64,000 nt of DNA from an uncultured Candidatus Melainabacteria bacterium. Lineage in GTDB: Bacteria; Cyanobacteriota; Vampirovibrionia; Gastranaerophilales; Gastranaerophilaceae. The position numbers and the translations under genes were made by a program. The notes below the pieces were generated by a model. It did no database searches, was not told the DNA's origin, and was given only the letters and a program-made list of their open reading frames with translations. Shown here piece after piece: positions 16,304-25,125 of this stretch; position 1 is the first letter of the stretch, and every line of letters starts with the position of its first letter. The stretch covers positions 372,001-436,000 of the forward strand of contig CAKUZW010000002.1 of assembly GCA_934718135.1 (NCBI GenBank). Direction: 5' to 3'.

Positions 16304-17902
16304 TTATAATTTTTCCTGATTTTCAAGAGTTCCGTGTACAATCTCTTTGTGAATTTTGTTTTCATTATTTCTGTTTTTAATAAATCCGTACAACAAGTAG
16401 ATTATTGCACCAATACCCAACCAAACAGGGAATAACAATGCTGAACCACTTGCTTGCATTGATTTATAAATCATCAAACCTCCACAACATAGAATTCCTA
16501 AAATTGGAGTAACAGGTGAAAACGGCACTTTGAACGGACGAGGTCTGTTTGGATCAGTATGACGTAAAATAAGAACGGCAACACAAACAATAATGAAAGA
16601 TGTAAATGTTCCATAGTTACAAAGTTCTGCTGCAACATCCAAATTCAAAGTCAAAATTCCAACAACTGCCAAAACACCAACTGTCCAAGTTAACAAAGCC
16701 GGAGTTTTGAATTTAGGGTCAAGCTTTTGAAATCTTTGAGAGATAAAATGATCCCTACTCATTGCAAACAAAATTCTTGTCGCAGCCATTTCTAAAACTA
16801 ATAATACCGAAGTTAAACCTGCCAAAGAACCAACAGATATCAATCCTGCAGCCCAATTTTGTTTAGCTTGCATCATACAATATGCCATTGGAGCTTTTAA
16901 AAAGTCTAACGGAACAGCACCGCTTGTTTTTTGCATGCCTGTTAAAACAAGAGCAACTAAAACATAAACGATTGTTGTAATTATAAGTGAACCGATAATA
17001 CCAATCGGTAAATCTTTTTGAGGATTTTTACATTCTTCTGCCGCAGTTGCTAAAGCATCAAAACCGATATATGCAAAGAATATCAAAAATGCAGCAGACC
17101 AAATTCCTGACATTCCGTTTGGTGCAAACGGATGCCAATTTGCAGGAGTTACAAAAAATGCACCTGCAATAATGAATAATCCAATAACGGCAAGTTTGAT
17201 AAATACCATTACCCCTGCCATTTTTGCTGAATCTTTTGTACCTTTAACCAAAATAGCAGTTATTAAAAGCACAATAAGAATTGCCGGTAAATTTATACAA
17301 ACCGGGATTATTCCAAACAATTTAGGAATAAATACATCCGGATTTGAAGATACAATTTTTCCTGCTGAAAATACATCGTTAGTCAACCAAACAGGCGGAT
17401 GTGCAAGCCATGCCGGCAAAACTTTATCAAAACCGGACAAGAATTGGACAAAATGGTTTGACCAAGCACAAGCAACAGCAATAAAACCAATTGCGTATTC
17501 AAGCATCAAAACCCAACCTACCATCCAAGCTGCAAATTCACCCAAAGTTGCAAATGTGTAAGTATAAGCACCACCTGCAACAGGTATCATTGTCGCAAAT
17601 TCTGAATAACATAACGCTGAAAAAATACATGCAATAGCGGCAATTATCATTGAAATCACCAATGCAGGACCAGCTCCCAAACTGGAACCGTCAGCACTTC
17701 CGGCAGCCGCAATACCTACAACCGCAAAAATACCGGAACCAATAATTGCACCTACACCTAAAACAATTAAATCAACAACTCCAAGAGTTTTTTCTAACCC
17801 TTGAGCTTTTGCTTCTGCAAGCATTTCATCCGGAGCTTTTATCCTAGTAATATTTTTCAAAAAATTACGGGTAAAAGTAGCTCTATTAAATTTTTCAGCC
17901 AT
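16304..17902 (-). CDS. APC-superfamily cationic amino acid transporter (CAT-like), paralogue 1
   Basis: A 532-residue permease, upstream member of the tandem pair. It shares with its neighbour the GVGAIIGSGIF first helix, the SEFATMIPVAGGAYTYTFATLGEF segment, the FLIFFAYIGFDA helix and RPRPFKVPFSPVTP near the end. It differs by a longer hydrophilic tail (NRNNENKIHKEIVHG). Two linked copies suggest divided specificity. The frame starts 16 bp downstream of the glyQ stop, so all three genes may be one transcript. The arginine/lysine decarboxylase 2 kb away could use the imported amino acid; that link is inference. Confidence 0.88.
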   Translation of the reverse strand: MAEKFNRATFTRNFLKNITRIKAPDEMLAEAKAQGLEKTLGVVDLIVLGVGAIIGSGIFAVVGIAAAGSADGSSLGAGPALVISMIIAAIACIFSALCYSEFATMIPVAGGAYTYTFATLGEFAAWMVGWVLMLEYAIGFIAVACAWSNHFVQFLSGFDKVLPAWLAHPPVWLTNDVFSAGKIVSSNPDVFIPKLFGIIPVCINLPAILIVLLITAILVKGTKDSAKMAGVMVFIKLAVIGLFIIAGAFFVTPANWHPFAPNGMSGIWSAAFLIFFAYIGFDALATAAEECKNPQKDLPIGIIGSLIITTIVYVLVALVLTGMQKTSGAVPLDFLKAPMAYCMMQAKQNWAAGLISVGSLAGLTSVLLVLEMAATRILFAMSRDHFISQRFQKLDPKFKTPALLTWTVGVLAVVGILTLNLDVAAELCNYGTFTSFIIVCVAVLILRHTDPNRPRPFKVPFSPVTPILGILCCGGLMIYKSMQASGSALLFPVWLGIGAIIYLLYGFIKNRNNENKIHKEIVHGTLENQEKL

Positions 17903-17918
17903 CTAAATTCCTTATATT

Positions 17919-18809
17919 TTAAACTACACTTGTTTCTTTTTTGCAAAGAGGAAAGCCCATAGCCTCTCTTTGTTCAACATACAATCTGGCAACAGCAGAT
18001 GCCATTGTTCTTACTCTGCCAATAAAGTTGTTTCTTTCATCTTTACTGATAACACCATGTGCATCAAGCAAATTGAATGTATGAGAACATTTCAAAACAT
18101 AATCATAAGCAGGTAAAACAAGTTTTGCATTCAAACAATTATCAACCTCTTTTTGATACAAATCAAACATTTGGAATAATGCTTTTGTATCAGAAACTTC
18201 AAAATTGTATTTAGAAGTTTCAATTTCGTTTTGCAAATAAATATCTCCATACTTCAACGTATCATTCCACATAATATCGTATACAGACTCTTTATTTTGA
18301 AGATACATTGCAATACGTTCTAACCCATAAGTCAATTCTAATGCAACCGGTTTAACTTCAACACCACCAACTTGTTGGAAATAAGTAAACTGTGTAACTT
18401 CCATACCGTCTAACCAAACTTCCCAACCAACACCGGCAGCACCCAAAGTTGGAGATTCCCAGTTGTCTTCGACAAATCTTACATCATGTTCTTTCAAATC
18501 AATCCCCATAGCTTCCAAACTTTGCAAATAAAGTTCCTGAGCATTATCTGGAGACGGTTTTAAAATAACTTGAAACTGGAAGTAATGTCCAAGTCTGTTT
18601 GGGTTTTCACCATATCTAGCATCAGTAGGACGTCTGCAAGGTTCAATCATTGCAGTATTCCACGGTTCAGGACCCAATGAACGCAAGAAAGTTGCAGGGT
18701 TCATTGTTGATGCCCCTTTTTCTATATCATAAGGTTGTTGAATTATACAACCGTAATCTGACCAAAACTTTTGTAAATTAAAAACCAATTCTTGAAAATT
18801 TAATGCCAT
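17919..18809 (-). CDS. glyQ: Glycyl-tRNA synthetase alpha subunit
   Basis: A 296-residue catalytic subunit of the bacterial alpha2beta2 glycyl-tRNA synthetase. The N-terminus LQKFWSDYGCIIQQPYD and the GPEPWNTAMIEPCRRPTDARYG block are diagnostic of GlyQ. It charges tRNA-Gly together with GlyS. The beta-subunit gene, usually adjacent, is not here: permeases follow instead, so glyS must lie elsewhere. Length is normal. Confidence 0.96.
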   Translation of the reverse strand: MALNFQELVFNLQKFWSDYGCIIQQPYDIEKGASTMNPATFLRSLGPEPWNTAMIEPCRRPTDARYGENPNRLGHYFQFQVILKPSPDNAQELYLQSLEAMGIDLKEHDVRFVEDNWESPTLGAAGVGWEVWLDGMEVTQFTYFQQVGGVEVKPVALELTYGLERIAMYLQNKESVYDIMWNDTLKYGDIYLQNEIETSKYNFEVSDTKALFQMFDLYQKEVDNCLNAKLVLPAYDYVLKCSHTFNLLDAHGVISKDERNNFIGRVRTMASAVARLYVEQREAMGFPLCKKETSVV

Positions 18810-19317
18810 AACCTAATCCAATATTGTACTGTCTACACTCGTTACTTTATCGTATTACCGACATAGTAATATTTCAACTTTAATGTAACAAATGTTACAT
18901 TTTGAAAGAAGGACATAGGGACAAGGGAATAAATTCGTTATATAAGAGATTAAATGTCATACTGAGGGCGACAGCCCGAAGTATCTAAGTACACTTGCGA
19001 GTAGATTCTTCGATTTCTCACGCTCGAACGGATACGGCTCTGCCTTACATCCTCTGCTCGCGTGGTCTCAGAATGACGAAATCCAAAGTATGTATGTTGG
19101 GCTTTCTAGCCCAACATTAAAAAATACACATCAAATGGATAGACCCTGAATCAAGTTCAGGGTGACAATGCGATTGTAGTACAAAAGGATACAAAAGATA
19201 ACACCGTAAAGAACTTAGTACCCTAGTGCCTTGATGCCTTTTGTAACGAACTTATTTCCCTATTTTCTTTTTCCCTTAATAATAAAAACGAATTTAGCAA
19301 CTTATAGACATAGTCTC
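18810..19317. repeat. Composite interspersed repeat with inverted arms (gene-free region)
   Basis: No gene is seen. An arm ending GGGAATAAATTCGTTAT (18907-18940) and an opposite-facing arm starting GTAACGAACTTATTTCCC (19243-19277) enclose a core. The core holds a family B-like block (from 18955, ending CTCAGAATGACG near 19078) and a CCCTGAA..TTCAGGG hairpin (19144-19167). The same arms flank a family A core at 43958-44231, which suggests one mobile or recombining element type with exchangeable cores. Confidence 0.65.
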
Positions 19318-20016
19318 CTACCATGGATAATCATTTGCTAAAACCCATCCATCATGAACAATCATTGCACTACACCAATACCCTGAAGCGTTTTTCTTGC
19401 AAGAATTACCGCCTCCTGATTTGACTTTTGCTCTTGAATACGTTCCATAACTCCAATGGGCTGGAGTTCCAGGGTCTCCTAAAGGTCTAAATCCATAATC
19501 AGGACTCATAAAAAATAAGAAAGTATCTTTACCGATTTTGTTTGGTTTTGATAAACCGTTAACATCTATCCCAACCCATAAACCATTTTCTCTTACAGAA
19601 TCCAAGTTCATTGATATCATTGAACCATTAATTAGTGTAAAATGAGAAGATGTATCTCTTGTGTAAGTAGTCCCATAATACGCAGAACCATTTAATAATA
19701 TTCTTGGGGCCTTTTCCATTAATTCGCTTGAAGAATATTCATTTTGATATTTCACAAAATTTTTAATATACATATTAAAAAAATCATGACCATTTAAATC
19801 TGTACGCCAAGACTCAATTTCACCATTTTCTTCTTGAGATAGTCTTACTGCTTGTTGAATGATACTATAAGATTCTTTTAATTGTGCAGCAACTTGTTTT
19901 TTCTGATATGTTGCCATCAAATTTGGAATTGTTATTGCCGCAACAACACCAATAATTCCAAGAGTGATAAGTGTTTCTGCTAACGTAAAAGCAAATTTTA
20001 CACAATTATTATTCAT
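19318..20016 (-). CDS. Type IV prepilin-like protein
   Basis: A 232-residue prepilin with a short, conventional leader (MNNNCVKFA before FTLAETLITLG). It is the most diverged of the five in the window: the globular domain lacks the CGYK motif, but it keeps NGLSKPNKIGKDTFLF and a Cys pair (NSCKK, GYWCSAM) before the end HDGWVLANDYPW. GGAGG precedes the ATG. An XRE gene starts 85 bp upstream on the other strand, with repeated sites between. It probably assembles, or primes assembly of, a pilus-like fibre after cleavage before Phe. Confidence 0.88.
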   Translation of the reverse strand: MNNNCVKFAFTLAETLITLGIIGVVAAITIPNLMATYQKKQVAAQLKESYSIIQQAVRLSQEENGEIESWRTDLNGHDFFNMYIKNFVKYQNEYSSSELMEKAPRILLNGSAYYGTTYTRDTSSHFTLINGSMISMNLDSVRENGLWVGIDVNGLSKPNKIGKDTFLFFMSPDYGFRPLGDPGTPAHWSYGTYSRAKVKSGGGNSCKKNASGYWCSAMIVHDGWVLANDYPW

Positions 20017-20043
20017 TTACACCTCCAAAATTTTTATAAATAC

Positions 20044-20100
20044 ACAAGTCGGACAAATAGGTCACTGACTTGTTAAAAAGTTTAGGGCAAAATAGGTCAC
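20044..20100. promoter_or_regulatory. Candidate operator: inverted and direct repeats between prepilin and XRE gene
   Basis: The inverted repeat ACAAGTC (20044-20050) / GACTTGT (20067-20073) overlaps a direct repeat, AAATAGGTCAC, present at 20055-20065 and 20090-20100. The second copy overlaps the XRE -10 (CAAAAT, 20088-20093, 7 nt before the ATG, with CTGACT 17 bp upstream), suggesting autoregulation. Confidence 0.6.
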
Positions 20101-20310
20101 ATGTCAAGGCTAAAATTGTTAGGTGAAAATATTGCTTTTTACCGAAAAAATAAACATATTTCTCAAGAAAAATTAGCCGAAATGGTTGATTTGTCAAGGG
20201 AATATATCACTAGGGTTGAAAACGGACAAAAAAATATCAGCTTGAAAAAATTATTTGCCATAGCTGATGCTTTAGAAGTTGGGTTTAATAAATTAACGGA
20301 TTTTCAATAA
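20101..20310 (+). CDS. XRE-family HTH transcriptional regulator
   Basis: A 69-residue protein consisting of one XRE domain: LGENIAFYRKNKHISQEKLAEMV then DLSREYITRVENGQKNISLKKLFAIADALEV. It is smaller than most XRE regulators and has no sensor domain, so it is probably a simple dimeric repressor. It faces a prepilin gene and repeated sites lie between them. No Shine-Dalgarno is present. A strong terminator follows immediately, so it is monocistronic. Confidence 0.86.
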   Translation: MSRLKLLGENIAFYRKNKHISQEKLAEMVDLSREYITRVENGQKNISLKKLFAIADALEVGFNKLTDFQ

Positions 20311-20346
20311 AAAAAAGCTAGTAGAAATATAACTACTAGCTTTTTT
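20311..20346. terminator. Bidirectional rho-independent terminator
   Basis: AAAAAAGCTAGTAG pairs perfectly with CTACTAGCTTTTTT around an 8-nt loop, between the XRE gene and the convergent protease gene. Confidence 0.9.
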
Positions 20347-20364
20347 ATTTATCACTTTTTATAT

Positions 20365-21585
20365 TTATTTAGATACTACATAATTCCCTGTAGCTAAACT
20401 TTGAGCTACTTCGATTGCTTTTTTCAATTGTGCATCTTCTTTATTTTTAATATTTTCATCAGTCAATTCAACTACAATGTCAGGAGTAATTCCTTTTTTG
20501 TGAATATCTGTACCGTTTGGAGTCAAATATTTTTGGATAGTAATATTAATACCTGAATTGTTTGGAAGTTTATTGATTTCTTGAACTAAACCTTTACCGA
20601 AAGATTGAGTTCCAACTAAGACAGCTCTTTTGTTGTCTTTCATTGCTCCTGAGAAAATTTCACTTGCAGATGCTGAACCTTTGTTTAACAAAATTACGAC
20701 AGGTTTTGTTGTTAATACGCCACGAGTAGCTTTTTGAGTTTCTTTATATCCATCACGGTCAACTGTACTTACGATAGCCCCACCATCTAAAAACATATCT
20801 GAGATATAAATCGCATTACTCAACAATCCACCAGGGTTTGAACGCAAATCGACAATAAATGCTTTTTTGTTTTGGGAATTTGTTAAAATATTTGCAAATT
20901 CTTTAGATGCATTTCTACTAATAAATGAACTCAATCTAATATATGCAATATCACTTGGCATTTTAATATTATCAGGAACTTTTTGAGATACTGATTTAAT
21001 TTCGATTTCTGCCCTTGTAATTGTGTATTCTTTTGGTTCTAAGTCTTTACGTTTAATTAGTAAAGTTACTGATGTTCCTTCTTCTCCTCTAATTTGGTCT
21101 GCAGCTTTGTCTACAGTTATACCTTTAGTGCTTTTGCCATCAATTGAAAGGATTTCATCATCTGCCATTAAACCCGCTTTTTCTGCCGGAGTATCTTCAA
21201 TCGGAGCGATGACCATTAGTTTTCCGTCCTTAACACCGATTTGAATACCGATACCTTTCAAAGAACCTTTGATTGAACCTGTTTCATCTGCAAATTCTTT
21301 TGGATTTAAAAATTTTGTATACGGATCATTCAAACTTGCAACCATTGTGTCAATTGCAACATAAGCATCATCTTCTGTTTTAATAACATTGTCATATTTG
21401 TGACGCCATTTGCCCCAATCTTGTTCGTTATTTGTTTGGTCAACATATTTAGTATTAATTAATCTCCAAACATTGTCATACAATTCAATCGGGGTTGATG
21501 CCTGAACATTCGAACGGATTACCCACCCAAACATCACAAGAAACAAACCTAGAAATATAATACTTTTCTTCATAATTTTTCTCAT
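20365..21585 (-). CDS. Carboxyl-terminal processing protease (S41A, CtpA/Prc-like)
   Basis: A 406-residue exported S41 peptidase. After an N-terminal signal/anchor (IIFLGLFLVMFGWVI) come a helical region, a PDZ domain (GIGIQIGV...IAPIEDTPAEKAGLMADDEILSIDG, ~105-190) and the catalytic core. The nucleophile Ser is in NKGSASASEIF and the general-base Lys in GTQSFGKGLVQ. It cleaves proteins at C-termini in the periplasm, as CtpA does for D1 in cyanobacteria; the target here is unknown. GGAGG lies 12 nt before the start. It is divergent from the TrmB-like gene. Confidence 0.92.
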   Translation of the reverse strand: MRKIMKKSIIFLGLFLVMFGWVIRSNVQASTPIELYDNVWRLINTKYVDQTNNEQDWGKWRHKYDNVIKTEDDAYVAIDTMVASLNDPYTKFLNPKEFADETGSIKGSLKGIGIQIGVKDGKLMVIAPIEDTPAEKAGLMADDEILSIDGKSTKGITVDKAADQIRGEEGTSVTLLIKRKDLEPKEYTITRAEIEIKSVSQKVPDNIKMPSDIAYIRLSSFISRNASKEFANILTNSQNKKAFIVDLRSNPGGLLSNAIYISDMFLDGGAIVSTVDRDGYKETQKATRGVLTTKPVVILLNKGSASASEIFSGAMKDNKRAVLVGTQSFGKGLVQEINKLPNNSGINITIQKYLTPNGTDIHKKGITPDIVVELTDENIKNKEDAQLKKAIEVAQSLATGNYVVSK

Positions 21586-21734
21586 TCTTATTTAAACCTC
21601 CAATAATTCCTTCCCTTATTTATGACGAAAACTCATACAAAATGTTTCCACCGGAAGTATTATTACTGAGGATATTCTAACACATATAAAAAAAAATGTG
21701 AAATTTTTAAACCGCATTTGCTAAATTTTACAAG

Positions 21735-21763
21735 TTGCATAGAGTAAAAAATTTTGCTAGAAT
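21735..21763 (+). promoter_or_regulatory. Promoter of TrmB-like gene (leaderless)
   Basis: TTGCAT (21735-21740), a 17-bp spacer, then TAGAAT (21758-21763) and 7 nt to the ATG. Transcription would begin at or next to the start codon. Confidence 0.7.
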
Positions 21764-21770
21764 GCTTGCT

Positions 21771-22571
21771 ATGGATGACGTTGTAGCAAAATTGAAGGAT
21801 TTGGGATTTAATTCTTACGAAGCAAAAGTTTACCTTGCTCTTTTAAAAAAATACCCTGCAACAGGATATGAAGTTTCACAAATTGCGGATATTCCACAAT
21901 CTAGAGCTTATGACACATTAAAATCTTTGGTAAATGATAAAATCGCATTTTCAACAGACGATAAACCTCAAAAATATACCCCTGTGTCTCCAAAAGAGTT
22001 GACTCAGCGATTTAAAAGAAAAATGAATTCCACAATTGATTATTTGGAAAAGAAATTACCAAATATCAAAGACAACTACAATGAACCTGTTCACAATATT
22101 TTTGGATATGAAAATATTATCAATAAAGTTAAAGAAACGATTAAAAATACCCAAAAGTCACTGTATCTTGAAATTTGGAATACAGATTACAAACAAATCG
22201 AACCTCTGATTGAAGAAATTTATGACAAAGGTATAGACATAAAAATAGTCGGCTATGACAATATAACATCTCCCTTCGGACTCATTTATAACCACGAAGG
22301 ATGCAAAGAAGTAGAATATATAACCGGAAGCAGGCTTATCTACTTGCTTTCTGACAACTGTGAATGTGTTTTTGGAAGAATTGAATCCCAAGTTGTTTGG
22401 ACAAAAAATATTGATATTGCGTATTTGTTAAGAAATTTTATTGTCCATGATTTGTATCTTCTTGATGTAAACAAACAGTTCCCTGAACAATTGAAATACT
22501 TCTATGGCACAGGATTTAGGAAGCTTAAAGATAAAATTCTTGATAAAAATTCTCCATATAAAAAATCGTAG
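21771..22571 (+). CDS. TrmB-family transcriptional regulator
   Basis: 266 residues. The N-terminal winged helix (VAKLKDLGFNSYEAKVYLALLKKYPATGYEV, recognition helix in IPQSRAYDTLKSL) is classic TrmB. A PLD-like effector domain follows from about residue 115 (IKNTQKSLYLEIWNTDY...DIKIVGY). TrmB proteins respond to sugars, mainly in archaea and some bacteria. The start is set by a well-placed promoter whose -10 is 7 nt upstream; earlier in-frame ATG codons fall inside that promoter. No obvious target operon is adjacent: tdk lies 100 bp downstream with its own ribosome site. Confidence 0.82.
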   Translation: MDDVVAKLKDLGFNSYEAKVYLALLKKYPATGYEVSQIADIPQSRAYDTLKSLVNDKIAFSTDDKPQKYTPVSPKELTQRFKRKMNSTIDYLEKKLPNIKDNYNEPVHNIFGYENIINKVKETIKNTQKSLYLEIWNTDYKQIEPLIEEIYDKGIDIKIVGYDNITSPFGLIYNHEGCKEVEYITGSRLIYLLSDNCECVFGRIESQVVWTKNIDIAYLLRNFIVHDLYLLDVNKQFPEQLKYFYGTGFRKLKDKILDKNSPYKKS

Positions 22572-22672
22572 CATGCCGTTTTTTTAATAATTATTTACTT
22601 TTAAATTAAAAAATTAAGTTCTATAATAAAAATCATAGACTGAAAATATATTTTGGGAGAAGAAAAGGGACA

Positions 22673-23290
22673 ATGGAAGGGTACAGTTTCGAATTAATCA
22701 CAGGTCCGATGAGTTGTGGCAAGACAGAAGAACTTTTACGCAGAATCAGAAGATGTATTATTGCAAAAAAGAAAGTAAAAGTAATATCACCAGACGTTGA
22801 TACAAGGGCAAAAGGTGATTATATCGAATCTAGAAACGGTCTATGGCTTGATGCAATAAAAGTTAAACATTCCGTACAAATTTTGAGTTTAGTTAGGGAT
22901 GCTCAAGTTGTTGCGATTGATGAATTGCAATTTTTTGACTCTAATATCACAAAAGTAATCACCCAATTGATGAACGAAGGCAAAAAGGTTATCGGAACAG
23001 GACTTGAACTTGATTTCAAAGCGGAACCTTTTGGTTCTATGCCTGAACTTATGTGTATCGCAACACAAGTTGATAAATTACATGCAGTTTGTATGAAATG
23101 CGGATGTGAGCATGCAACAAGAACTCAACGTTTGATAGATGGAAAACCTGCAGATAAGAATTCACCATTGATTATGATTGGTGGAGACGAAACTTATGAA
23201 GCAAGATGTATCAAATGTTATGAACTTCCTGATATCAAGAAAAAATCTCAAATGGCAGGATTGAAGTTATTGCAATTTGATAACAGATAA
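22673..23290 (+). CDS. tdk: Thymidine kinase
   Basis: A 205-residue type II thymidine kinase that phosphorylates thymidine in salvage. The P-loop reads GPMSCGKTEELL, the Walker B/lasso start is VVAIDELQFFD, and a zinc site is made by CMKCG and CIKCYE. It is slightly longer than E. coli Tdk at the C-terminus. GGGAGAAGAAAAGGGA precedes the ATG. With deoC it forms part of deoxynucleoside recycling, although the two genes are not linked here. Confidence 0.96.
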   Translation: MEGYSFELITGPMSCGKTEELLRRIRRCIIAKKKVKVISPDVDTRAKGDYIESRNGLWLDAIKVKHSVQILSLVRDAQVVAIDELQFFDSNITKVITQLMNEGKKVIGTGLELDFKAEPFGSMPELMCIATQVDKLHAVCMKCGCEHATRTQRLIDGKPADKNSPLIMIGGDETYEARCIKCYELPDIKKKSQMAGLKLLQFDNR

Positions 23291-23300
23291 AGATTACTAA

Positions 23301-23477
23301 TTAGAAACTGCCTTTTCGCATTAGTTCAGATAATTTTAATTCTTTAGGGGCTTTGGATTTTTTTATTGGTCTCTCAACAGGGGTAGAGGTTTCTCTAAAA
23401 TCAGATAGACCGACTTTTGTGCTGTTATCCTCTTTTAGCATAAAAATTTCTTGCAAAATTGATATAATGTTACCCAT
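23301..23477 (-). CDS. Small hypothetical protein (58 aa)
   Basis: A short frame whose ATG has AGGAG 8 nt upstream; the frame continues further upstream, but without a better start. The product begins MGNIISILQEIFMLK (amphipathic), then a polar middle, and ends basic: APKELKLSELMRKGSF. No known domain. It is convergent with tdk. The clear ribosome site argues for a real gene; function unknown. Confidence 0.55.
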   Translation of the reverse strand: MGNIISILQEIFMLKEDNSTKVGLSDFRETSTPVERPIKKSKAPKELKLSELMRKGSF

Positions 23478-23605
23478 AATGTATCTCCTAATTTCAATTA
23501 TAATCCAAGTAGCACTTGTTATATCATTCATTTAAACGATTTTGAGCTAAAAAATCATTGTACTTTATGTTATATTTGAATAGTCACAATATTGAGGAAT
23601 AAAAT

Positions 23606-24316
23606 TTGAATAATAGTTATTATGAAACTTTAGATGAAAATTTTAATCAGGCTTTAAATTTGTATGAAACAAATCATACTCATTCTGAACTTTTAGAATT
23701 TTTAAAAAACGGAAATATTGTGCAAAAACAAATTGCCGCACTAAAACTTGAAACAATAAATTCAAAAGAAGATGCTCAAATTTTGGTTTCAAATTTGGTC
23801 GGACAGGATGGAAAAATTCGTGAAGCCGTATCTTTACGATTAAATGAATTCATGTCAAATCCTGAAATTCTGCCATTTTTTGAAACAAGTGAAAATTATA
23901 AAATTTTTCTTGATGCAATCATTGATATTAACGCAAATATTTGCAGAAATGTGATTTGTGCAATTTCTCATCTAAAAAAGAATGGTGAATTTTGCACTTT
24001 ATTTTGCTCAGAGCTTGTCAAATTAACCAATTCACTTCTTGATAAAATTGAAAAATTTGATTTTCAAGACGGGAAATACAAAGTAAATAAAGAAGTTTTC
24101 AAATTATATTGGTGTTTAGAAACTATTTTTGAATTTTGGGATAAATTAAATTTTGCAGACTTAAAACAAATTATTCTTCGTTCAAAAGATATTCAAGAAT
24201 ACACAATTCGAGAAAAAGCAGCAAAAATTTTAACCCATAATTTTGATGACACAGACCTTCAAAAAACTAAAGAAGAATTAAAAAATGACAAAAACTATTA
24301 TGTTCGGAGATTTTAA
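23606..24316 (+). CDS. HEAT-repeat-like protein
   Basis: 236 residues, all-helical. Segments such as NGNIVQKQIAALKLETINSKEDAQIL and LVGQDGKIREAVSLRLNEF have the spacing of HEAT/armadillo repeats. Start is TTG with GAGGA 7 nt upstream; no ATG fits. The stop overlaps the convergent ispE end by 4 bp. A related HEAT-type protein is encoded at 27405, which shares the I-R-x-N-x-I/V-C-x-I pattern. HEAT proteins are scaffolds, and in cyanobacteria-related groups some are phycobilin lyases; that activity is not expected here. Role unknown. Confidence 0.65.
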   Translation: MNNSYYETLDENFNQALNLYETNHTHSELLEFLKNGNIVQKQIAALKLETINSKEDAQILVSNLVGQDGKIREAVSLRLNEFMSNPEILPFFETSENYKIFLDAIIDINANICRNVICAISHLKKNGEFCTLFCSELVKLTNSLLDKIEKFDFQDGKYKVNKEVFKLYWCLETIFEFWDKLNFADLKQIILRSKDIQEYTIREKAAKILTHNFDDTDLQKTKEELKNDKNYYVRRF

Positions 24317-25116
24317 ACTATTGAAACCCCATAAGGAATAGATTTTAAACCATTTTTAACCCAATAACCGTTTTCAGGTGAAAATTCTTCCTCTAATGAA
24401 AAATAAGTCGAACCGGAACCTGTCATTATTGATGTAGAGTATTTTGATTTTATATATTGAAGTTGCGGGTAATCATCAATCACCGCCCACTCCAAATCGT
24501 TCACAAAGTTTTCTCGGCCTTTTTTCCCTTCAGAATTTTTAGAAGAGAATTTTGTATAAGCCTCTTTGGCTGAAATTCCCAAATCTATAGGTTTAATCAA
24601 ATTAACTTTAAATTCTTTAAACTCTTGCGGTTTTGTAATCTCTCCTCGAGCACAAGCAAGTATTCGTCCGCCATTTAAACATACATTTAAATCTGAACCT
24701 AATTTTGCACACAAATTATTTAGTTCAGTGTCAGACAAAATATTATCAAACAATTTGTTTAACCCAAATAAAGTACCCGCAGCGTTTGTACTTCCACCGG
24801 CAAGTCCCGCGGAAACAGGGATATTTTTATCAATATAAATAGAGATTTTTTTATTATTAATTTGTGTTGTATCAAAAAAAAGTTTTGCGGCTTTATAAAC
24901 CAAATTTTTCTCATTATATGGGATTTCCTGACTGTTTCCGGAAAGTATAATTTCGATACCGTTAAAATCATCTTCGACATTCACCGAAAGATAATCAAAC
25001 AAACTGATAGTTTGCATTACACTTTCAATGTTATGAAACCCGTCCTCTCTTTTATTCAAAACTTTTAGAGTTAAATTGATTTTTGCCGGACATTGAACTT
25101 TTACACTTTGCATCAA
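24313..25116 (-). CDS. ispE: 4-diphosphocytidyl-2-C-methyl-D-erythritol kinase
   Basis: A 267-residue GHMP kinase of the MEP (non-mevalonate) isoprenoid pathway, phosphorylating CDP-ME. Motifs: CPAKINLTLKVLNKREDGFH at the start, the ATP-binding PVSAGLAGGSTNAAG, and the C-terminal SIMTGSGSTYF. It lies 9 bp downstream of rsmA, and rsmA-ispE pairs are common in bacteria. Start at the second Met is equally possible (MMQSVK). Confidence 0.94.
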   Translation of the reverse strand: MMQSVKVQCPAKINLTLKVLNKREDGFHNIESVMQTISLFDYLSVNVEDDFNGIEIILSGNSQEIPYNEKNLVYKAAKLFFDTTQINNKKISIYIDKNIPVSAGLAGGSTNAAGTLFGLNKLFDNILSDTELNNLCAKLGSDLNVCLNGGRILACARGEITKPQEFKEFKVNLIKPIDLGISAKEAYTKFSSKNSEGKKGRENFVNDLEWAVIDDYPQLQYIKSKYSTSIMTGSGSTYFSLEEEFSPENGYWVKNGLKSIPYGVSIV

Positions 25117-25125
25117 AATTTCCTT

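Noticed and set aside
17172..17561. 129-codon plus-strand frame antisense to a permease
   Set aside because: Shadow of hydrophobic permease codons; no start signals.
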